Counted from the stretch's first letter, positions 6,224-15,564 are shown. The stretch: DNA of 64,000 nucleotides from Duganella sp. BuS-21 (GCA_041874725.1 CP097466.1:1116001-1180000), one strand, 5' to 3'. Notes: generated by a model not told the origin, from the letters alone. Numbers and translations: made by a program.

Positions 6224-9175
6224 TCAGAACTTGTAGCGCGCGCCTAACATGTAACGCGGACCGCCCTGCGTCACCGATTCCAGCTGCTGCTTGGTGCGGC
6301 TATGCACGCGCTGGATTTCGTCGGTCAGGTTGATCGCTTCCAGCTGGAAGCTGAGCTTGTCGCTGAAGTTGTACCCGATGCTCAGGTCGACCTGACCATA
6401 CGACTCGACGTATTGCGGATTCGGACCGGAACCGTCGAAGGTCGACGACAGGAACTCGCCGCGCCAGTTGTAGGCCAGGCGCGCGGTCCATTTCTTGTCT
6501 TCGTAGATGCCGACCACGTTCGACGAGTTCGACAGGCCGACCAGTGCGAATTGCTCGCCCAGCTTGGCGTTGTTGTACTTCAGGTTGGAATCGACGTAAG
6601 TGTAGTTGGTCGAGATGCCGAAGCCGCTGTTGCCGAACATGTGCTGCAGGTTCAACTCCACGCCCTTGATGCTGGCCTTCTTCTGGTTGGAGAAGGAGGT
6701 GATGCGGAAGTTGGCCACCGGATCGCCTGGCTGGCCGATGATGGTGCCGGTGGCGTTGCCGGCCGCGTCGTCCTGGCCGCGCGTCACGCCGGGGGCGGTG
6801 GCGCGGTTGCGGAAGATGTAGTTGCGGATGCAGGTGGTGTCGGCGCCCGGGCAACCGTTGGCCAGCGCTTCGTTCCACAGCGCGCCGCCGACCGGGGTGT
6901 GCAGGTTGAACGGGGTGGCGTTGACTTGCGACTGGCCGGCGTAATTCTCCAGGTTCTTGTGGAAGTAGCCGACCGAGAAGAAGTTCTGCTGACCGTAATA
7001 CCATTCCCATGAGAGGTCGATGTTCTTCGACTTGACCGGTTTCAACGCCGGGTTGCCGGCCGAGCCGGTGCCGCCGTCGGTACGCACCAGCGAGTTCAAG
7101 GTAGTGCCGCCCTGGATCTGGTCGTAGCGCGGACGGCCGATGGTCTCGCCGTAGCTGAAGCGCACTTTTTGCTGCTGCGTCAACTCGATGTCGGAGTCGA
7201 AGCTAGGCAGGAAGTGGTGGTATTTGCCGGTCAAGGTGGTGAAGGTCGGCGCGCCGAAGGTGATCGGCAATTCGTTCTGCGCCACCCAGCGGATGTCCAC
7301 CGCAGCCGGCACCAGTGCGGTCGAGACCACGTCGGTGGTTTCGTAGCGGCCGCCGATCGAGGTACGGATCGGGAACTTGGTGTCCCAGTCGGTGTTGAAC
7401 TGGACGAAGGCGGCCTTGGATTTTTCCTCGGTGCGGGCATCGTTGTCGAAGGTCTTCTTCGGCAGGTACAGTTCCGGCAGGCCGGAGGCGGCCGCCGCCA
7501 GCTTGCGCACCTGATCGAAGTTGAAGGTGTAGAAGTTGTTGAACAGGTTGGGGCTGCCGCTGCCGTCGATCTGGTCGAAGTAGCCGCGCACGGTCTCAGG
7601 ATGCCAGACGCTGCTTGGGTAGTCGGACGGCTTGGTGGCGCCGCCCCAGGTGTCGCGCTGGTTGTTGGAGAAGGCCGAGCGGTTGTCGACCTTGGTCGCG
7701 GTGGCGCCGAATTTCAGCTCCGAGGCTTCCAGCACTTTCCACGCGCCCTTGACCTGAGTCTGGTCGACCTCGCCGCGCATATAGCCGTTGGTGAACACCG
7801 AACCGGTCACTTGCTGGCCGGCCCGGGTGAAGTCCGCGCCCGCGATGCTCAGCACCGGGAAGTCCTTGCTGAAGTCGACGCTGGTGTCGCCGCGGCTGAA
7901 GCTGGCGGTGCCCAGGGTATTGCTCGAACCAAACGGGCTGTCGGCGCCGGAGGTGGCGGTCGAGCGGTGCGTGTCGAGCTCGAAGCGCAGGTCGGGGGTC
8001 GGTTTCCATACGGCGTTGAAGCCGACCGACTTGTTCTGCGTCTTGGTCGCAAAGTCCGCTGCGCCCATGGCGATGTCGCTGGCGCCGTTGGCGATCTGCT
8101 CGGTGTACACCAGCGGGCTGGAGACCGGGCCCTTGGTCCACGAGCTGGTCGACGGGCCGAAGTTGAACCAGGCCGACAGGTCGTTGCGCTTGGTCTGGAT
8201 CTTGTTTTCGGAGTAGGTGTAGTCCAGGGTGGTGACCAGGGTGCTGACCGGCTTGTATTGCAGGGTCAGTTGGGCATTGGTGCGTTGGCGCTGAACGCCG
8301 TTGAAGTTGTAGTTCAGGTTTTGCGGCACCGAATACAGGTCGCTTGGGCCTGGACGGTTGGTGATGCCGGTATTGCCTTGCGGGATGGTACCCCAGCTGT
8401 TTTCGTCGCCACGGAACGGACCTTTCCAGCCGTTGGAGACGGCGGCGGTGTTGTAGCCCAGGTTGCGTTCCTGGTAGCTGCCCGAGATCGCCACGCCGAA
8501 GGTGTTGTCGGCGAAGGTGTTCGAGTAGATGCCCGACACTTCAGGCGTGACCGAGCTGCTGGCCTTGACGTCGCCCGGCAGGTTGCCGTTGGAGGTGTCG
8601 TAGACGCCCTTGACGCCGACGCTCGAATGCATGCCAGGACGGTCGAACGGACGCGCGGTCATGACGTTGACGGTGGCGCCGATGCCGCCGGTTGGCGCTT
8701 CGGCACGGCTGGTCTTGAACACCTGCAGCTGGGAGATCGCTTCCGATGCCAGGTTGGCGAAGTCGAAGGCGCGGCCATTCAGATCGCCCAGGTTGGAGGT
8801 CGGCATCTGGCGGCCGTTCAGCAGCACCAGGTTGAAGTCGGGACCGACGCCGCGCACGGTGATTTTCGAGCCTTCGCCGATCGAACGGTCGATCGACACG
8901 CCCGAGATGCGCTGCAGCGACTCGGCCAGGTTGGTGTCCGGGAATTTGCCGATGTCCTCGGCGACGATGCCGTCGACGATACCGTCCGAGTTGCGCTTCA
9001 GGTTCATCGACGACAACAGCGATGCGCGCAGGCCGGTGACGACCACGCTTTGGACCGGAACGTCTTCCCCGGCCTTGGCTTGAATTTCCTGGGCCAGCGC
9101 CGGGAGCGACGCGGCGGCGCAGGCGCTGGCGACCGCCAGGCTCATTAATGTTTGTCGTGCCTTTGGATAATGCAT
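6224..9175 (-). CDS. TonB-dependent receptor, Xanthomonas-Caulobacter type
   Basis: 983-residue outer-membrane receptor. Signal peptide at 1-28 (ends LPALAQ), TonB box-like VQSVVVTGLRASL, a plug domain with FPDTNLAESLQRISGVSIDR and the ITVRGVGPDFNLVLLNGR signature, then a long beta-barrel ending in ARYKF with the terminal phenylalanine expected for outer-membrane insertion. Receptors of this subgroup (TIGR01782 type) usually import oligosaccharides or other large substrates using TonB/ExbBD energy. The ATG has AGGAG 7 nt upstream. The upstream region carries LacI-type palindromes and diverges from a polysaccharide deacetylase and a LacI regulator gene, suggesting carbohydrate-responsive expression. 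A strong terminator follows. The cargo cannot be named. Confidence 0.93.
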   Translation of the reverse strand: MHYPKARQTLMSLAVASACAAASLPALAQEIQAKAGEDVPVQSVVVTGLRASLLSSMNLKRNSDGIVDGIVAEDIGKFPDTNLAESLQRISGVSIDRSIGEGSKITVRGVGPDFNLVLLNGRQMPTSNLGDLNGRAFDFANLASEAISQLQVFKTSRAEAPTGGIGATVNVMTARPFDRPGMHSSVGVKGVYDTSNGNLPGDVKASSSVTPEVSGIYSNTFADNTFGVAISGSYQERNLGYNTAAVSNGWKGPFRGDENSWGTIPQGNTGITNRPGPSDLYSVPQNLNYNFNGVQRQRTNAQLTLQYKPVSTLVTTLDYTYSENKIQTKRNDLSAWFNFGPSTSSWTKGPVSSPLVYTEQIANGASDIAMGAADFATKTQNKSVGFNAVWKPTPDLRFELDTHRSTATSGADSPFGSSNTLGTASFSRGDTSVDFSKDFPVLSIAGADFTRAGQQVTGSVFTNGYMRGEVDQTQVKGAWKVLEASELKFGATATKVDNRSAFSNNQRDTWGGATKPSDYPSSVWHPETVRGYFDQIDGSGSPNLFNNFYTFNFDQVRKLAAAASGLPELYLPKKTFDNDARTEEKSKAAFVQFNTDWDTKFPIRTSIGGRYETTDVVSTALVPAAVDIRWVAQNELPITFGAPTFTTLTGKYHHFLPSFDSDIELTQQQKVRFSYGETIGRPRYDQIQGGTTLNSLVRTDGGTGSAGNPALKPVKSKNIDLSWEWYYGQQNFFSVGYFHKNLENYAGQSQVNATPFNLHTPVGGALWNEALANGCPGADTTCIRNYIFRNRATAPGVTRGQDDAAGNATGTIIGQPGDPVANFRITSFSNQKKASIKGVELNLQHMFGNSGFGISTNYTYVDSNLKYNNAKLGEQFALVGLSNSSNVVGIYEDKKWTARLAYNWRGEFLSSTFDGSGPNPQYVESYGQVDLSIGYNFSDKLSFQLEAINLTDEIQRVHSRTKQQLESVTQGGPRYMLGARYKF

Positions 9176-9230
9176 GTTATCTCCTGTGTTTTTGTAAACA
9201 ACGCCAACTGCCTACCGCTTGGAAAACTAG

Positions 9231-9246
9231 TTGGAAAGCTTTCCAA
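9231..9246. promoter_or_regulatory. LacI-family operator, TonB receptor side
   Basis: TTGGAAAGCTTTCCAA is a perfect 16-bp palindrome, 56 bp upstream of the receptor start codon. A half-site-like TTGGAAAA lies beside it near 9219. The centre differs from the classic CG-centred LacI site (GCTT instead of CGTT). Confidence 0.75.
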
Positions 9247-9342
9247 TAATGGACTGAATATAGCATTCATCAAAAATCAAAGTCAATTCGCAGCGCAGCA
9301 GATTGCTAGTTATTGGGCCGTAAACCGGCCGAAGTGACGCTA

Positions 9343-9360
9343 ATTGGCAACGTTTCCAAT
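9343..9360. promoter_or_regulatory. LacI-family operator, middle site
   Basis: ATTGGCAACGTTTCCAAT is an 18-bp palindrome with one mismatched pair and the CG centre typical of LacI/GalR operators. It lies between the divergent TonB receptor and deacetylase genes. Confidence 0.8.
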
Positions 9361-9372
9361 TCCGCTCCGGCG

Positions 9373-9417
9373 TTGACAGAGGGGGAGGCCGGTGCCATGA
9401 TCTGGGAACGTTTCCAA
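9373..9417 (+). promoter_or_regulatory. sigma-70 promoter with overlapping LacI-family operator
   Basis: A perfect -35 TTGACA (9373-9378), a 17-bp spacer and a -10-like CATGAT (9396-9401, 4 of 6 matches). Directly downstream, CTGGGAACGTTTCCAA (9402-9417) is a LacI-type palindrome with one mismatched pair covering the expected start point, the geometry of a repressor site. It drives the deacetylase-lacI pair. Confidence 0.7.
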
Positions 9418-9431
9418 ACGAGAGGCCCCGG

Positions 9432-10235
9432 ATGACACTAGGTACCTGCTTTACCCTGGCAGCGATGTTGATGGCGCCGCACCTGGCCGCCGCCGAGCCG
9501 GGTTTCCCCTGGCCGCAAGGCGCGCGCGCCGCCGTCAGCCTGGCCTATGACGACGCGCTCGACTCACAGCTCGACGTTGCCATTCCGACCCTGGACAAAT
9601 ACGGCCTGAAGGGCAGCTTCTACCTGCAAATGTCGAATCCGGCCGTGGACCAGCGCATGGACGGCTGGCGCCGCGCGGCGGCCAGGGGGCACGAGCTGGG
9701 CAACCACAGCCTGTTCCACCAATGTTCGCGCAAGGCGCCGGGGCACGACTGGGTGCAGCCGCAGCGCGACCTCGACACCACCACGGCGGCGCAGATGCGC
9801 GACCAGGTGCTGCTGGCCAACACCATGCTGTACGCCATCGACGGCAAGCGCGAGCGCAGCTACACGGCGCCGTGCGGCGACCTGCTGGCGGCCGGCGTGC
9901 CGTATCTGCCGCTGCTGCGCGACAGCGTGGCCGCCATCAAGGTCAGCGGCGCGGCCGTCACGCCGTCGATGCGCTCGCTCGATCCGTATGCGGTAGGGGT
10001 GGCGGCGCCGGAGGGACTGAGCGGACAGCAGCTGATCGCCATGGTCAAGCAGGCGGGCCAGCAGGGCACCATGGTCAACTTCACCTTCCATGGCGTCGGC
10101 GGCGATTACCTGAGCACCAGCGCACAGGCGCACGAGGAACTGGTACAGTATCTGGCTGCGAACCGGCAGCTTTATTGGACCGATACTTTCCTCAACATCA
10201 TGACTTACGTGAAAAAACAACGTGGCGACCATTAA
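9432..10235 (+). CDS. secreted polysaccharide deacetylase (NodB-type)
   Basis: 267 residues with a signal peptide (about 1-21, ending LAAAEP). The NodB/CE4 fold is recognisable: the AVSLAYDDALDSQ segment corresponds to motif 1 (usual TFDDG; here YDDAL, keeping the two aspartates), and GHELGNHSLFH is motif 2 with the metal-binding H-x3-H. TMVNFTFHGVGGDY near the C-terminus can be the late histidine motif. It should remove acyl groups from a polysaccharide in the periplasm or outside the cell. GAGAGG precedes the ATG. The lacI gene begins inside its last 14 bp. The shared operators suggest joint control with the TonB receptor. Confidence 0.85.
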   Translation: MTLGTCFTLAAMLMAPHLAAAEPGFPWPQGARAAVSLAYDDALDSQLDVAIPTLDKYGLKGSFYLQMSNPAVDQRMDGWRRAAARGHELGNHSLFHQCSRKAPGHDWVQPQRDLDTTTAAQMRDQVLLANTMLYAIDGKRERSYTAPCGDLLAAGVPYLPLLRDSVAAIKVSGAAVTPSMRSLDPYAVGVAAPEGLSGQQLIAMVKQAGQQGTMVNFTFHGVGGDYLSTSAQAHEELVQYLAANRQLYWTDTFLNIMTYVKKQRGDH

Positions 10236-11235
10236 AGACGTGGCCCGCCTGGCGGGCGTGGGACTGGGCACGGCGTCGCGCGTGGTCAGCGGCAAGGGTT
10301 CCGTGTCGCCGGCGACGCTGGTCAAGGTGCGGGCCGCCATCGACGAGCTGGGCTTCCGGCCGTCGCATGCTGCGCGCACCCTGTTGTCCGGCAACAGCAA
10401 GATGATCGGCGTCTACATCCCTGTGCTGAGCGGCACCTTCTATACGCCGATCCTGCAGATCATCGATACCGAATTGCGGGCGGCGGGGCTGCACATGGTG
10501 GTGGCCTTCGGCGCCGGCCTGGGCGGCGCGCGCCAGCAGGCGATCGAAGGGCTGGCCTTCCTGGTCGAGCGCGGCTGCGACGGCTTGATCCTGATGAGCA
10601 ATGTGCTGCTGGAGGAAGACATCGCCGCGCTGGGGCCGAGGCCGACGCCGATGGTGGTGCTCAACCACGCTTTCGACAGCATCGCCGGGCAATGCTTCAC
10701 GGTCGATCACACGCTGGGCGGCACCATCGCCGCGCGCACCCTGCTGGAGCACGGCCACCGCGACATCGCGCTGGTGTCGGGGCCGGCCAGCCTGCCCGAC
10801 AACGTCGAGCGGGTGGAAGCCTTCAAGCGCGCGCTGGCGGCGGGCGGCGTCGACACCGGCACGATGTGGATGGTGGAAAAGGATTTTTCGCCGGCCGGCG
10901 GCTGGTCGGCGGCCAAGGAGCTGGTGGAGTCGGGCCGACGCTGCACGGCCATGTTCTGCGCCAACGATGAAATGGCGGCCGGTGCGCTGTCCTACCTGCA
11001 GGAGGCCGGCATCCGCGTGCCGCACGAGCTGTCGGTGATCGGCTACGACGATACGCCGAGCGCCGAATTCTCGGCCCCGCGCCTGAGCACGGTACACATG
11101 CCGTGGCGCGAGATGACGCAGAACGGCGTCAGCGAACTGCTCAACCGCTGCTACGGCCTGCAGCGCCCCGTCACCCGCAACTATCCGGTAACGATGATCC
11201 TGCGCGCCTCGCTGGCCCGGGCCGATCAGGCCTGA
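10222..11235 (+). CDS. LacI family transcriptional regulator
   Basis: 337 residues. Canonical N-terminal LacI helix-turn-helix (ATIKDVARLAGVGLGTASRVVSGKGSVSPAT) with a hinge helix HAARTLLSG near 53-61, then a periplasmic-binding-protein-like sensor domain (IGVYIPVLSGTFYTPILQ through VIGYDDTPSAEFSAPRLSTV). GTG start overlapping the deacetylase by 14 bp, so translation is coupled. The three palindromes at 9231, 9343 and 9402 fit the LacI site pattern, making this protein the obvious candidate to control both divergent units and itself. The effector is probably a sugar but is not identifiable. Confidence 0.93.
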   Translation: MATIKDVARLAGVGLGTASRVVSGKGSVSPATLVKVRAAIDELGFRPSHAARTLLSGNSKMIGVYIPVLSGTFYTPILQIIDTELRAAGLHMVVAFGAGLGGARQQAIEGLAFLVERGCDGLILMSNVLLEEDIAALGPRPTPMVVLNHAFDSIAGQCFTVDHTLGGTIAARTLLEHGHRDIALVSGPASLPDNVERVEAFKRALAAGGVDTGTMWMVEKDFSPAGGWSAAKELVESGRRCTAMFCANDEMAAGALSYLQEAGIRVPHELSVIGYDDTPSAEFSAPRLSTVHMPWREMTQNGVSELLNRCYGLQRPVTRNYPVTMILRASLARADQA

Positions 11236-11254
11236 GCCAGCTTCACTGCCACGC

Positions 11255-13267
11255 TTACTTCAACGCTTCCACCAGACCCGGCGCGAACTCGGCGCCGTGC
11301 TTGACTTGGGCGGTGGAGGCTTTCAGGGCGCCGCCTATCGGTTCGGCACGGCCGCCCAGGCATTTGGCCAGGAAGTTTTCCGTCACCGCGTTGAAGGCGA
11401 TGTTGTTGACCGGACGCGCGAAGCCGTGGCCTTCGTCGGGGAACACCACGTAAGTCACCGGTATGTTCTTGGCCGCCATCGCATCGACGATCTGCTCCGA
11501 TTCACGCACGTTGACACGCGGGTCGTTGGCGCCCTGGCCGATCAGCAGCGGACGCTGGATGTTGGCGGCGAAGTTGAGCGGCGAGCGTTCCTTCAGCAGC
11601 GCCTTGCCGTCGTCCGTGGTCGGATCGCCCATGCGCTTGTAGAACTGCTGCTTGCCCGCTTCCCAATACGCCGGTATCGTCTGCAGCAAGGTGAACAGGT
11701 TGGACGGGCCGACGATGTCGACCCCGCAGGCGAAGCTGGTGGGCGTGAAGGCCATGCCGGCCAGCGTGGCGTAGCCGCCGTAGGAACCGCCCATGATGGC
11801 GACCTGGTCGGCGTTGGTGACGCCGCTCTTGACCGCCCATTGCACCGCGTCCAGCAAGTCGTCGTGCATCTTGCGGCCCCATTGCAGGTCGCCGGCCGAG
11901 ATGAAGTTCTTGCCGAAGCCGGTCGAGCCGCGGAAGTTCACCGACAGCACGGCGTAGCCGCGATTGGCCAGCCACTGGTGGTAGCTGTTGTAGCCGAAGC
12001 TGTCGCGCGCCCACGGGCCGCCGTGCACCAGCAGCACCATCGGCACCGGCTTGGCGGCCTTGCCGCTGCCGCCCGCGTCCACCGATTTCGGCAGGGTCAG
12101 GTAGGACACCAGCGTCAGGCCGTCGCGCGTCTTGATCTCCTGCGGATGCATGGCCGCCAGCGGCGCGCCTTCCAGTTCCGGCCGGCTGACGTAGAGCTGG
12201 GTCAGCTTTTTGGCCTTGCGGTCGTACAGCCAGGTCGAGGCCGGTGCGGTCACCGGATCGACCGCCACCAGCCACTTGTCGTCGGCCTCGGTGCGCGAGG
12301 TGACGGTGAACTTGCCCTTGGTGTTTTGCTTGAGGAAGGCGAGGTCGGCCTTCAGGTCGTCGGTCAGCGCAATGTATTCCTGCTTCAGGTATTCGACGCT
12401 GTAGGCCTGCACGCGGCCGGTGCGCTTGTCGAACAGGGTGTCGCCGATGTCGGCGCGCGCGTCCTCGGCCACCACGGTGGTCTTGCCGGTGGCGACATCC
12501 TGAGCCACCAGTGCGGCAGTGTTGCGGTTGCGCGAATCGGTCCAGTACAGGGTGTTGCCGTCCACCGTGAAGGCCCACGGGCTGGTGGTCTGGGAATCGT
12601 CCAGGCCGACTTCGACGATAGGCGTGGCTTCGATCTTGCCGTCGCTCATGCGGAAGTAGCTGGTGCCGCCGTCGCTGCGCGGTTTTTCGGCGATGCGCAG
12701 CTTGAGCTGGTCGTCGGCCAGGTAGCCGCCGTAGCCGTCGTTCTGCTGCACCAGGGTCAGCTTGCCGCTGGCCAGGTCGAGGCTGTAGACGTCGTGCCAG
12801 CGCGGGTCGCGGTTGTTGACGCCGACCAGGATGCGGTCCTTGATCTTGCTGCTGATGTGCAGCACGGCGGCGCGGGTTTTTTCAAACGGCGTGTAATTGG
12901 TCTGCTTGCCGCTGACCACGTCCACGCCGTACAGCAGGAAGTTTTCATCGCCGCCCTTGTCCTGGATGAACAGCACGTATTTCGAATCGGGCGACCAGAA
13001 GCTGTTGCGTAGCGGGCGGGCTTTCTCCTCGGTCAGCGCACGGGCCTTGGACAGGTCGGCGGCCGGCGCCACCCACACGTTGAGCACGCCGTCGCGCGGC
13101 GCGATCCACGACAGCCACTTGCCATCCGGGCTGAGCTTGGCGCCGGTCTTGCTGGGATTGCCGAAGATCTTGGCGCGCTCGATCAGCGGCACGTCGGCGG
13201 CGGGAGATTGGGCTTGGGCCGGCAGAACACTGGCAAGCAGCAGGGCGGGCAGGGCGTAGCGGATCAT
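11255..13267 (-). CDS. secreted S9 family prolyl oligopeptidase-like peptidase
   Basis: 670 residues starting MIRYALPALLLASVLPAQAQ, a clear signal peptide; an open frame continues upstream but lacks a plausible start. The N-terminal half is a WD/beta-propeller type domain (KLSPDGKWLSW, FWSPDSKYVLF). The C-terminal alpha/beta hydrolase has the catalytic serine in GGSYGGYA, the aspartate in GANDPRVN and the histidine in DEGHGF. It cleaves short peptides, probably in the periplasm. GAGG lies 6-9 nt before the ATG. It is convergent with lacI across a 19-bp gap and follows the GH39 gene on the same strand after 140 bp. Confidence 0.9.
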   Translation of the reverse strand: MIRYALPALLLASVLPAQAQSPAADVPLIERAKIFGNPSKTGAKLSPDGKWLSWIAPRDGVLNVWVAPAADLSKARALTEEKARPLRNSFWSPDSKYVLFIQDKGGDENFLLYGVDVVSGKQTNYTPFEKTRAAVLHISSKIKDRILVGVNNRDPRWHDVYSLDLASGKLTLVQQNDGYGGYLADDQLKLRIAEKPRSDGGTSYFRMSDGKIEATPIVEVGLDDSQTTSPWAFTVDGNTLYWTDSRNRNTAALVAQDVATGKTTVVAEDARADIGDTLFDKRTGRVQAYSVEYLKQEYIALTDDLKADLAFLKQNTKGKFTVTSRTEADDKWLVAVDPVTAPASTWLYDRKAKKLTQLYVSRPELEGAPLAAMHPQEIKTRDGLTLVSYLTLPKSVDAGGSGKAAKPVPMVLLVHGGPWARDSFGYNSYHQWLANRGYAVLSVNFRGSTGFGKNFISAGDLQWGRKMHDDLLDAVQWAVKSGVTNADQVAIMGGSYGGYATLAGMAFTPTSFACGVDIVGPSNLFTLLQTIPAYWEAGKQQFYKRMGDPTTDDGKALLKERSPLNFAANIQRPLLIGQGANDPRVNVRESEQIVDAMAAKNIPVTYVVFPDEGHGFARPVNNIAFNAVTENFLAKCLGGRAEPIGGALKASTAQVKHGAEFAPGLVEALK

Positions 13268-13407
13268 GGAGACCTCATGGTTGATGTATGAGGGTCTAGC
13301 ATAGCAATTTTGCATCATCCAGTCCGATTGCCGCGACAGACTGCCCTCGGCTGCGACGAACTGCGGCTTTGGTGCAACAGGCGGTGGGCTGCGCCGATGT
13401 GCAGGCT

Positions 13408-15081
13408 TCAATAGTCGATGACGATGAGCGACACCGCCTGGCGCGGCAGCTGCATCTTCACGGTGGCTTTGCCGTCCGGCGTGGCCAGCGTGGCCGGCCG
13501 GCCCAGCTGCGCCAGTTCGCTCGCTTGCTGCAGTTCGGCGATCTGGGCGGCGCTCGGCCTGGCCGGTGAGCCCATCCGTTTCCAGGCGCTGTAGGAATTG
13601 CTGGTGTCGTTGTCGACCCGGAAATGGCGCAGCCGCACCTGCCCGGCCGGTATGCCGGCGATCTGCAGTTCGACCGGGGCGCCGGCGTCGATCACATCGT
13701 CGTCGTGATAGTTCCACACCATGACGGCAATGCTGTGCGGGTCGCGGCTGGCCAGGGCGTTGATGTCGGTCTGCGCGCCGCGCACGCCTTGCGCCATGAT
13801 GCGTGCGGCATCGTAGGCGCGCTCGCCGCCGACCGCCACGCGCTCGCCGCGCATCATGCCGAACATGCGGAACACGTTCAGCACCGGCTTGTTGACGCCG
13901 TTGGTGGCGAGGTCGCGGAAGCCGGCGAACCAGGGCTGGTCTTCAAACTCGAACGACCAGTTGACGGCGCCGATCAGGTTGACGCCGCGCTTGCCGGCGA
14001 GCTCGTATTCGCGCGCAATCGACGCGGCGGTATAGCTGGAGTACAGGGTGCCGTTGCGGTAGGCGTTCTCCGGATTGGTCTGCATGCCGCAGGCGGCGCA
14101 GCCTTCCGGATCGGACTCGCCGATGATGACGGGCACGCCTTTCAGCTCGGGATAGTTGGCGACGATGGCGAAGCCTTCGTCGAGGCGCTTGAAATGGGTG
14201 TCCATGCCCATGCGCACCACGCCGTCGACCACCTTGGGCGCACCCTTGGCGTGGAAGGCGACGAAGTCCAGCGGCGAACCGGTCTTGCCGGTGGCGTAGT
14301 TTTTGCCGTGCAGGACGTGTTGCAGGAAGTCGTCCATGAAGCGGCCGGCGCCGGCCGTGTGCGGGCCGCCCATGCGTGCGGTCGGTAGCGCGCGCTTGAC
14401 GGCGTCGGCGGCGTAGTCGTACATCTTGAAGTATTCAAGCTTGGTGTCGGGCGCGATCAGGTAGAAGCCGTCCGGCTCATTCCACACTTCCCAGTACCAG
14501 CTCTCCACCTCCTGCCGGCCGTAGCGGGCCACGCTGTGCTTGACCCATTGGTAGATCAGCTCGGACCACTTGTCGTAGTCGTTGGGCGGCGTGGCCCAGC
14601 CGGTCATGATGTCCTGGTAGGGCGTGCCGGGCTTCCATTGGTGCTGGTACGGTTGCGGGCGCTGCGACAGCGCCTGCGGCATGAAGCCGATCTGCGCCAG
14701 CGGCTTCATCTTGCGCTCGACGTAGGTGTCGAAGATCTGGTCGACGATGGTCCAGTTGTAGACCGGCTTGCCGTCCTTGTCCTCGCTGTACATGCCGGTC
14801 GAGCCCCATTTGAGGGCGTAGCTGCCGTCGCCGGAGGTCATCAGGTTGTGGGCGCGCACGTACACCGGCACCGGGCTGAGCGCGGCGATATCGCTGAGCA
14901 GCTTCTTGCCGTTGGGCGCGGTGGTGTAGTTGGGTTCGTCGTAGCCGAACCAGGCCCAGATCGGGGTCATCGGCCCCTCAACCTTGGTGGCGTCGACGTT
15001 GAGCTTGACGGGCGCCGAGGCGGCGGCCAGGCACAGTTGCGCGCTGGCGAGCAGGCACAGGGTGGAAAGCAGTCTCTTCAT
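13408..15081 (-). CDS. secreted glycoside hydrolase, GH39-like (beta-xylosidase type)
   Basis: 557 residues with signal peptide 1-19. A clan-A TIM barrel is indicated by YWEVWNEPDGF with the acid/base glutamate at E202 and PVIIGESDPEG with the nucleophile at E322, the GH39 arrangement. A C-terminal beta-domain (SIAVMVWNYHDDD onwards) is also family-like. It should hydrolyse xylosidic or related linkages. It is close to the TonB/deacetylase/LacI locus, but no LacI-type palindrome is seen in its own upstream region (15082-15185), so coregulation is not shown. Exact substrate unknown; GH39 also includes iduronidases. Confidence 0.82.
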   Translation of the reverse strand: MKRLLSTLCLLASAQLCLAAASAPVKLNVDATKVEGPMTPIWAWFGYDEPNYTTAPNGKKLLSDIAALSPVPVYVRAHNLMTSGDGSYALKWGSTGMYSEDKDGKPVYNWTIVDQIFDTYVERKMKPLAQIGFMPQALSQRPQPYQHQWKPGTPYQDIMTGWATPPNDYDKWSELIYQWVKHSVARYGRQEVESWYWEVWNEPDGFYLIAPDTKLEYFKMYDYAADAVKRALPTARMGGPHTAGAGRFMDDFLQHVLHGKNYATGKTGSPLDFVAFHAKGAPKVVDGVVRMGMDTHFKRLDEGFAIVANYPELKGVPVIIGESDPEGCAACGMQTNPENAYRNGTLYSSYTAASIAREYELAGKRGVNLIGAVNWSFEFEDQPWFAGFRDLATNGVNKPVLNVFRMFGMMRGERVAVGGERAYDAARIMAQGVRGAQTDINALASRDPHSIAVMVWNYHDDDVIDAGAPVELQIAGIPAGQVRLRHFRVDNDTSNSYSAWKRMGSPARPSAAQIAELQQASELAQLGRPATLATPDGKATVKMQLPRQAVSLIVIDY

Positions 15082-15185
15082 TATTTTTTCTCGTAGAACG
15101 GGGAGCCGTTGTTGCGACAGTAGGCCGATACGCTACCGTGGTCTAATGAATTTTCCTGCTTTCCTCATACCGGATTGAGTATCGA

Positions 15186-15508
15186 TCAGCGCAGCTTGTT
15201 CAGCATGGCCAGCGCGACCGCTTTGGCCGATTGCGGATTCTGGCCGGAGATCAGCTCGCGGTCCTCCACCACGTTTTCGCTTCAAGGCTTGGTTTCGACG
15301 AAATTGGCGCCGGCGGCGGTCAGGCCGTCCTGCGGGAACAGTTTCATCTTGCCGCCGTTGAGGAAGCCCTTGGCCTGTTCTTCCTCTTCATTGGTGAAGG
15401 CGGTCATCTGGTCGCCCTGGTAGATCCATTGTGCAGGCTGCTGGCGCTGGCCGGCTTCCAGCTTGCCGACATAGCCGATGGCGTCCGGAATGGCGGACAG
15501 TAGGGTGA
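15186..15508 (-). pseudogene. DJ-1/PfpI family fragment with in-frame nonsense codon
   Basis: About 107 codons of the C-terminal half of a class I glutamine-amidotransferase-like (DJ-1/PfpI) protein remain. Segments AIGYVGKLEAGQ, FLNGGKMKLFPQDGL, ANFVETKP and SENVVEDRELISGQNP read in one frame down to a stop at 15186. Between KP and SEN lies a TGA (15282-15284) where related proteins usually have tryptophan (KPWSENVV), so TGG to TGA is the likely change. The N-terminal half, with the catalytic cysteine, is missing: a TAG is met upstream and the sequence passes into the promoter region of the MerR gene. Non-functional remnant. Confidence 0.85.
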
Positions 15509-15564
15509 ACCGCTATTGTCCTGGAATATTTGCGGGTAGGTCGATTATCTGCCGATGTGGGCGA

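Noticed and set aside
7169..9148. A plus-strand frame of about 660 codons opposite the TonB receptor gene.
   Set aside because: Low-complexity Ala/Gly/Val/Arg translation, antisense to a receptor with full family motifs; an artefact of codon bias.
9152..9337. Small plus-strand frame in the TonB/deacetylase divergent region.
   Set aside because: It overlaps the receptor start and the operators, has no ribosome site and no motif.
13268..13407. Possible LacI-type operators upstream of the S9 peptidase and GH39 genes.
   Set aside because: No TTGGAAA-like palindrome was found in either upstream region (also 15082-15185), so extending the LacI regulon to them is unsupported.
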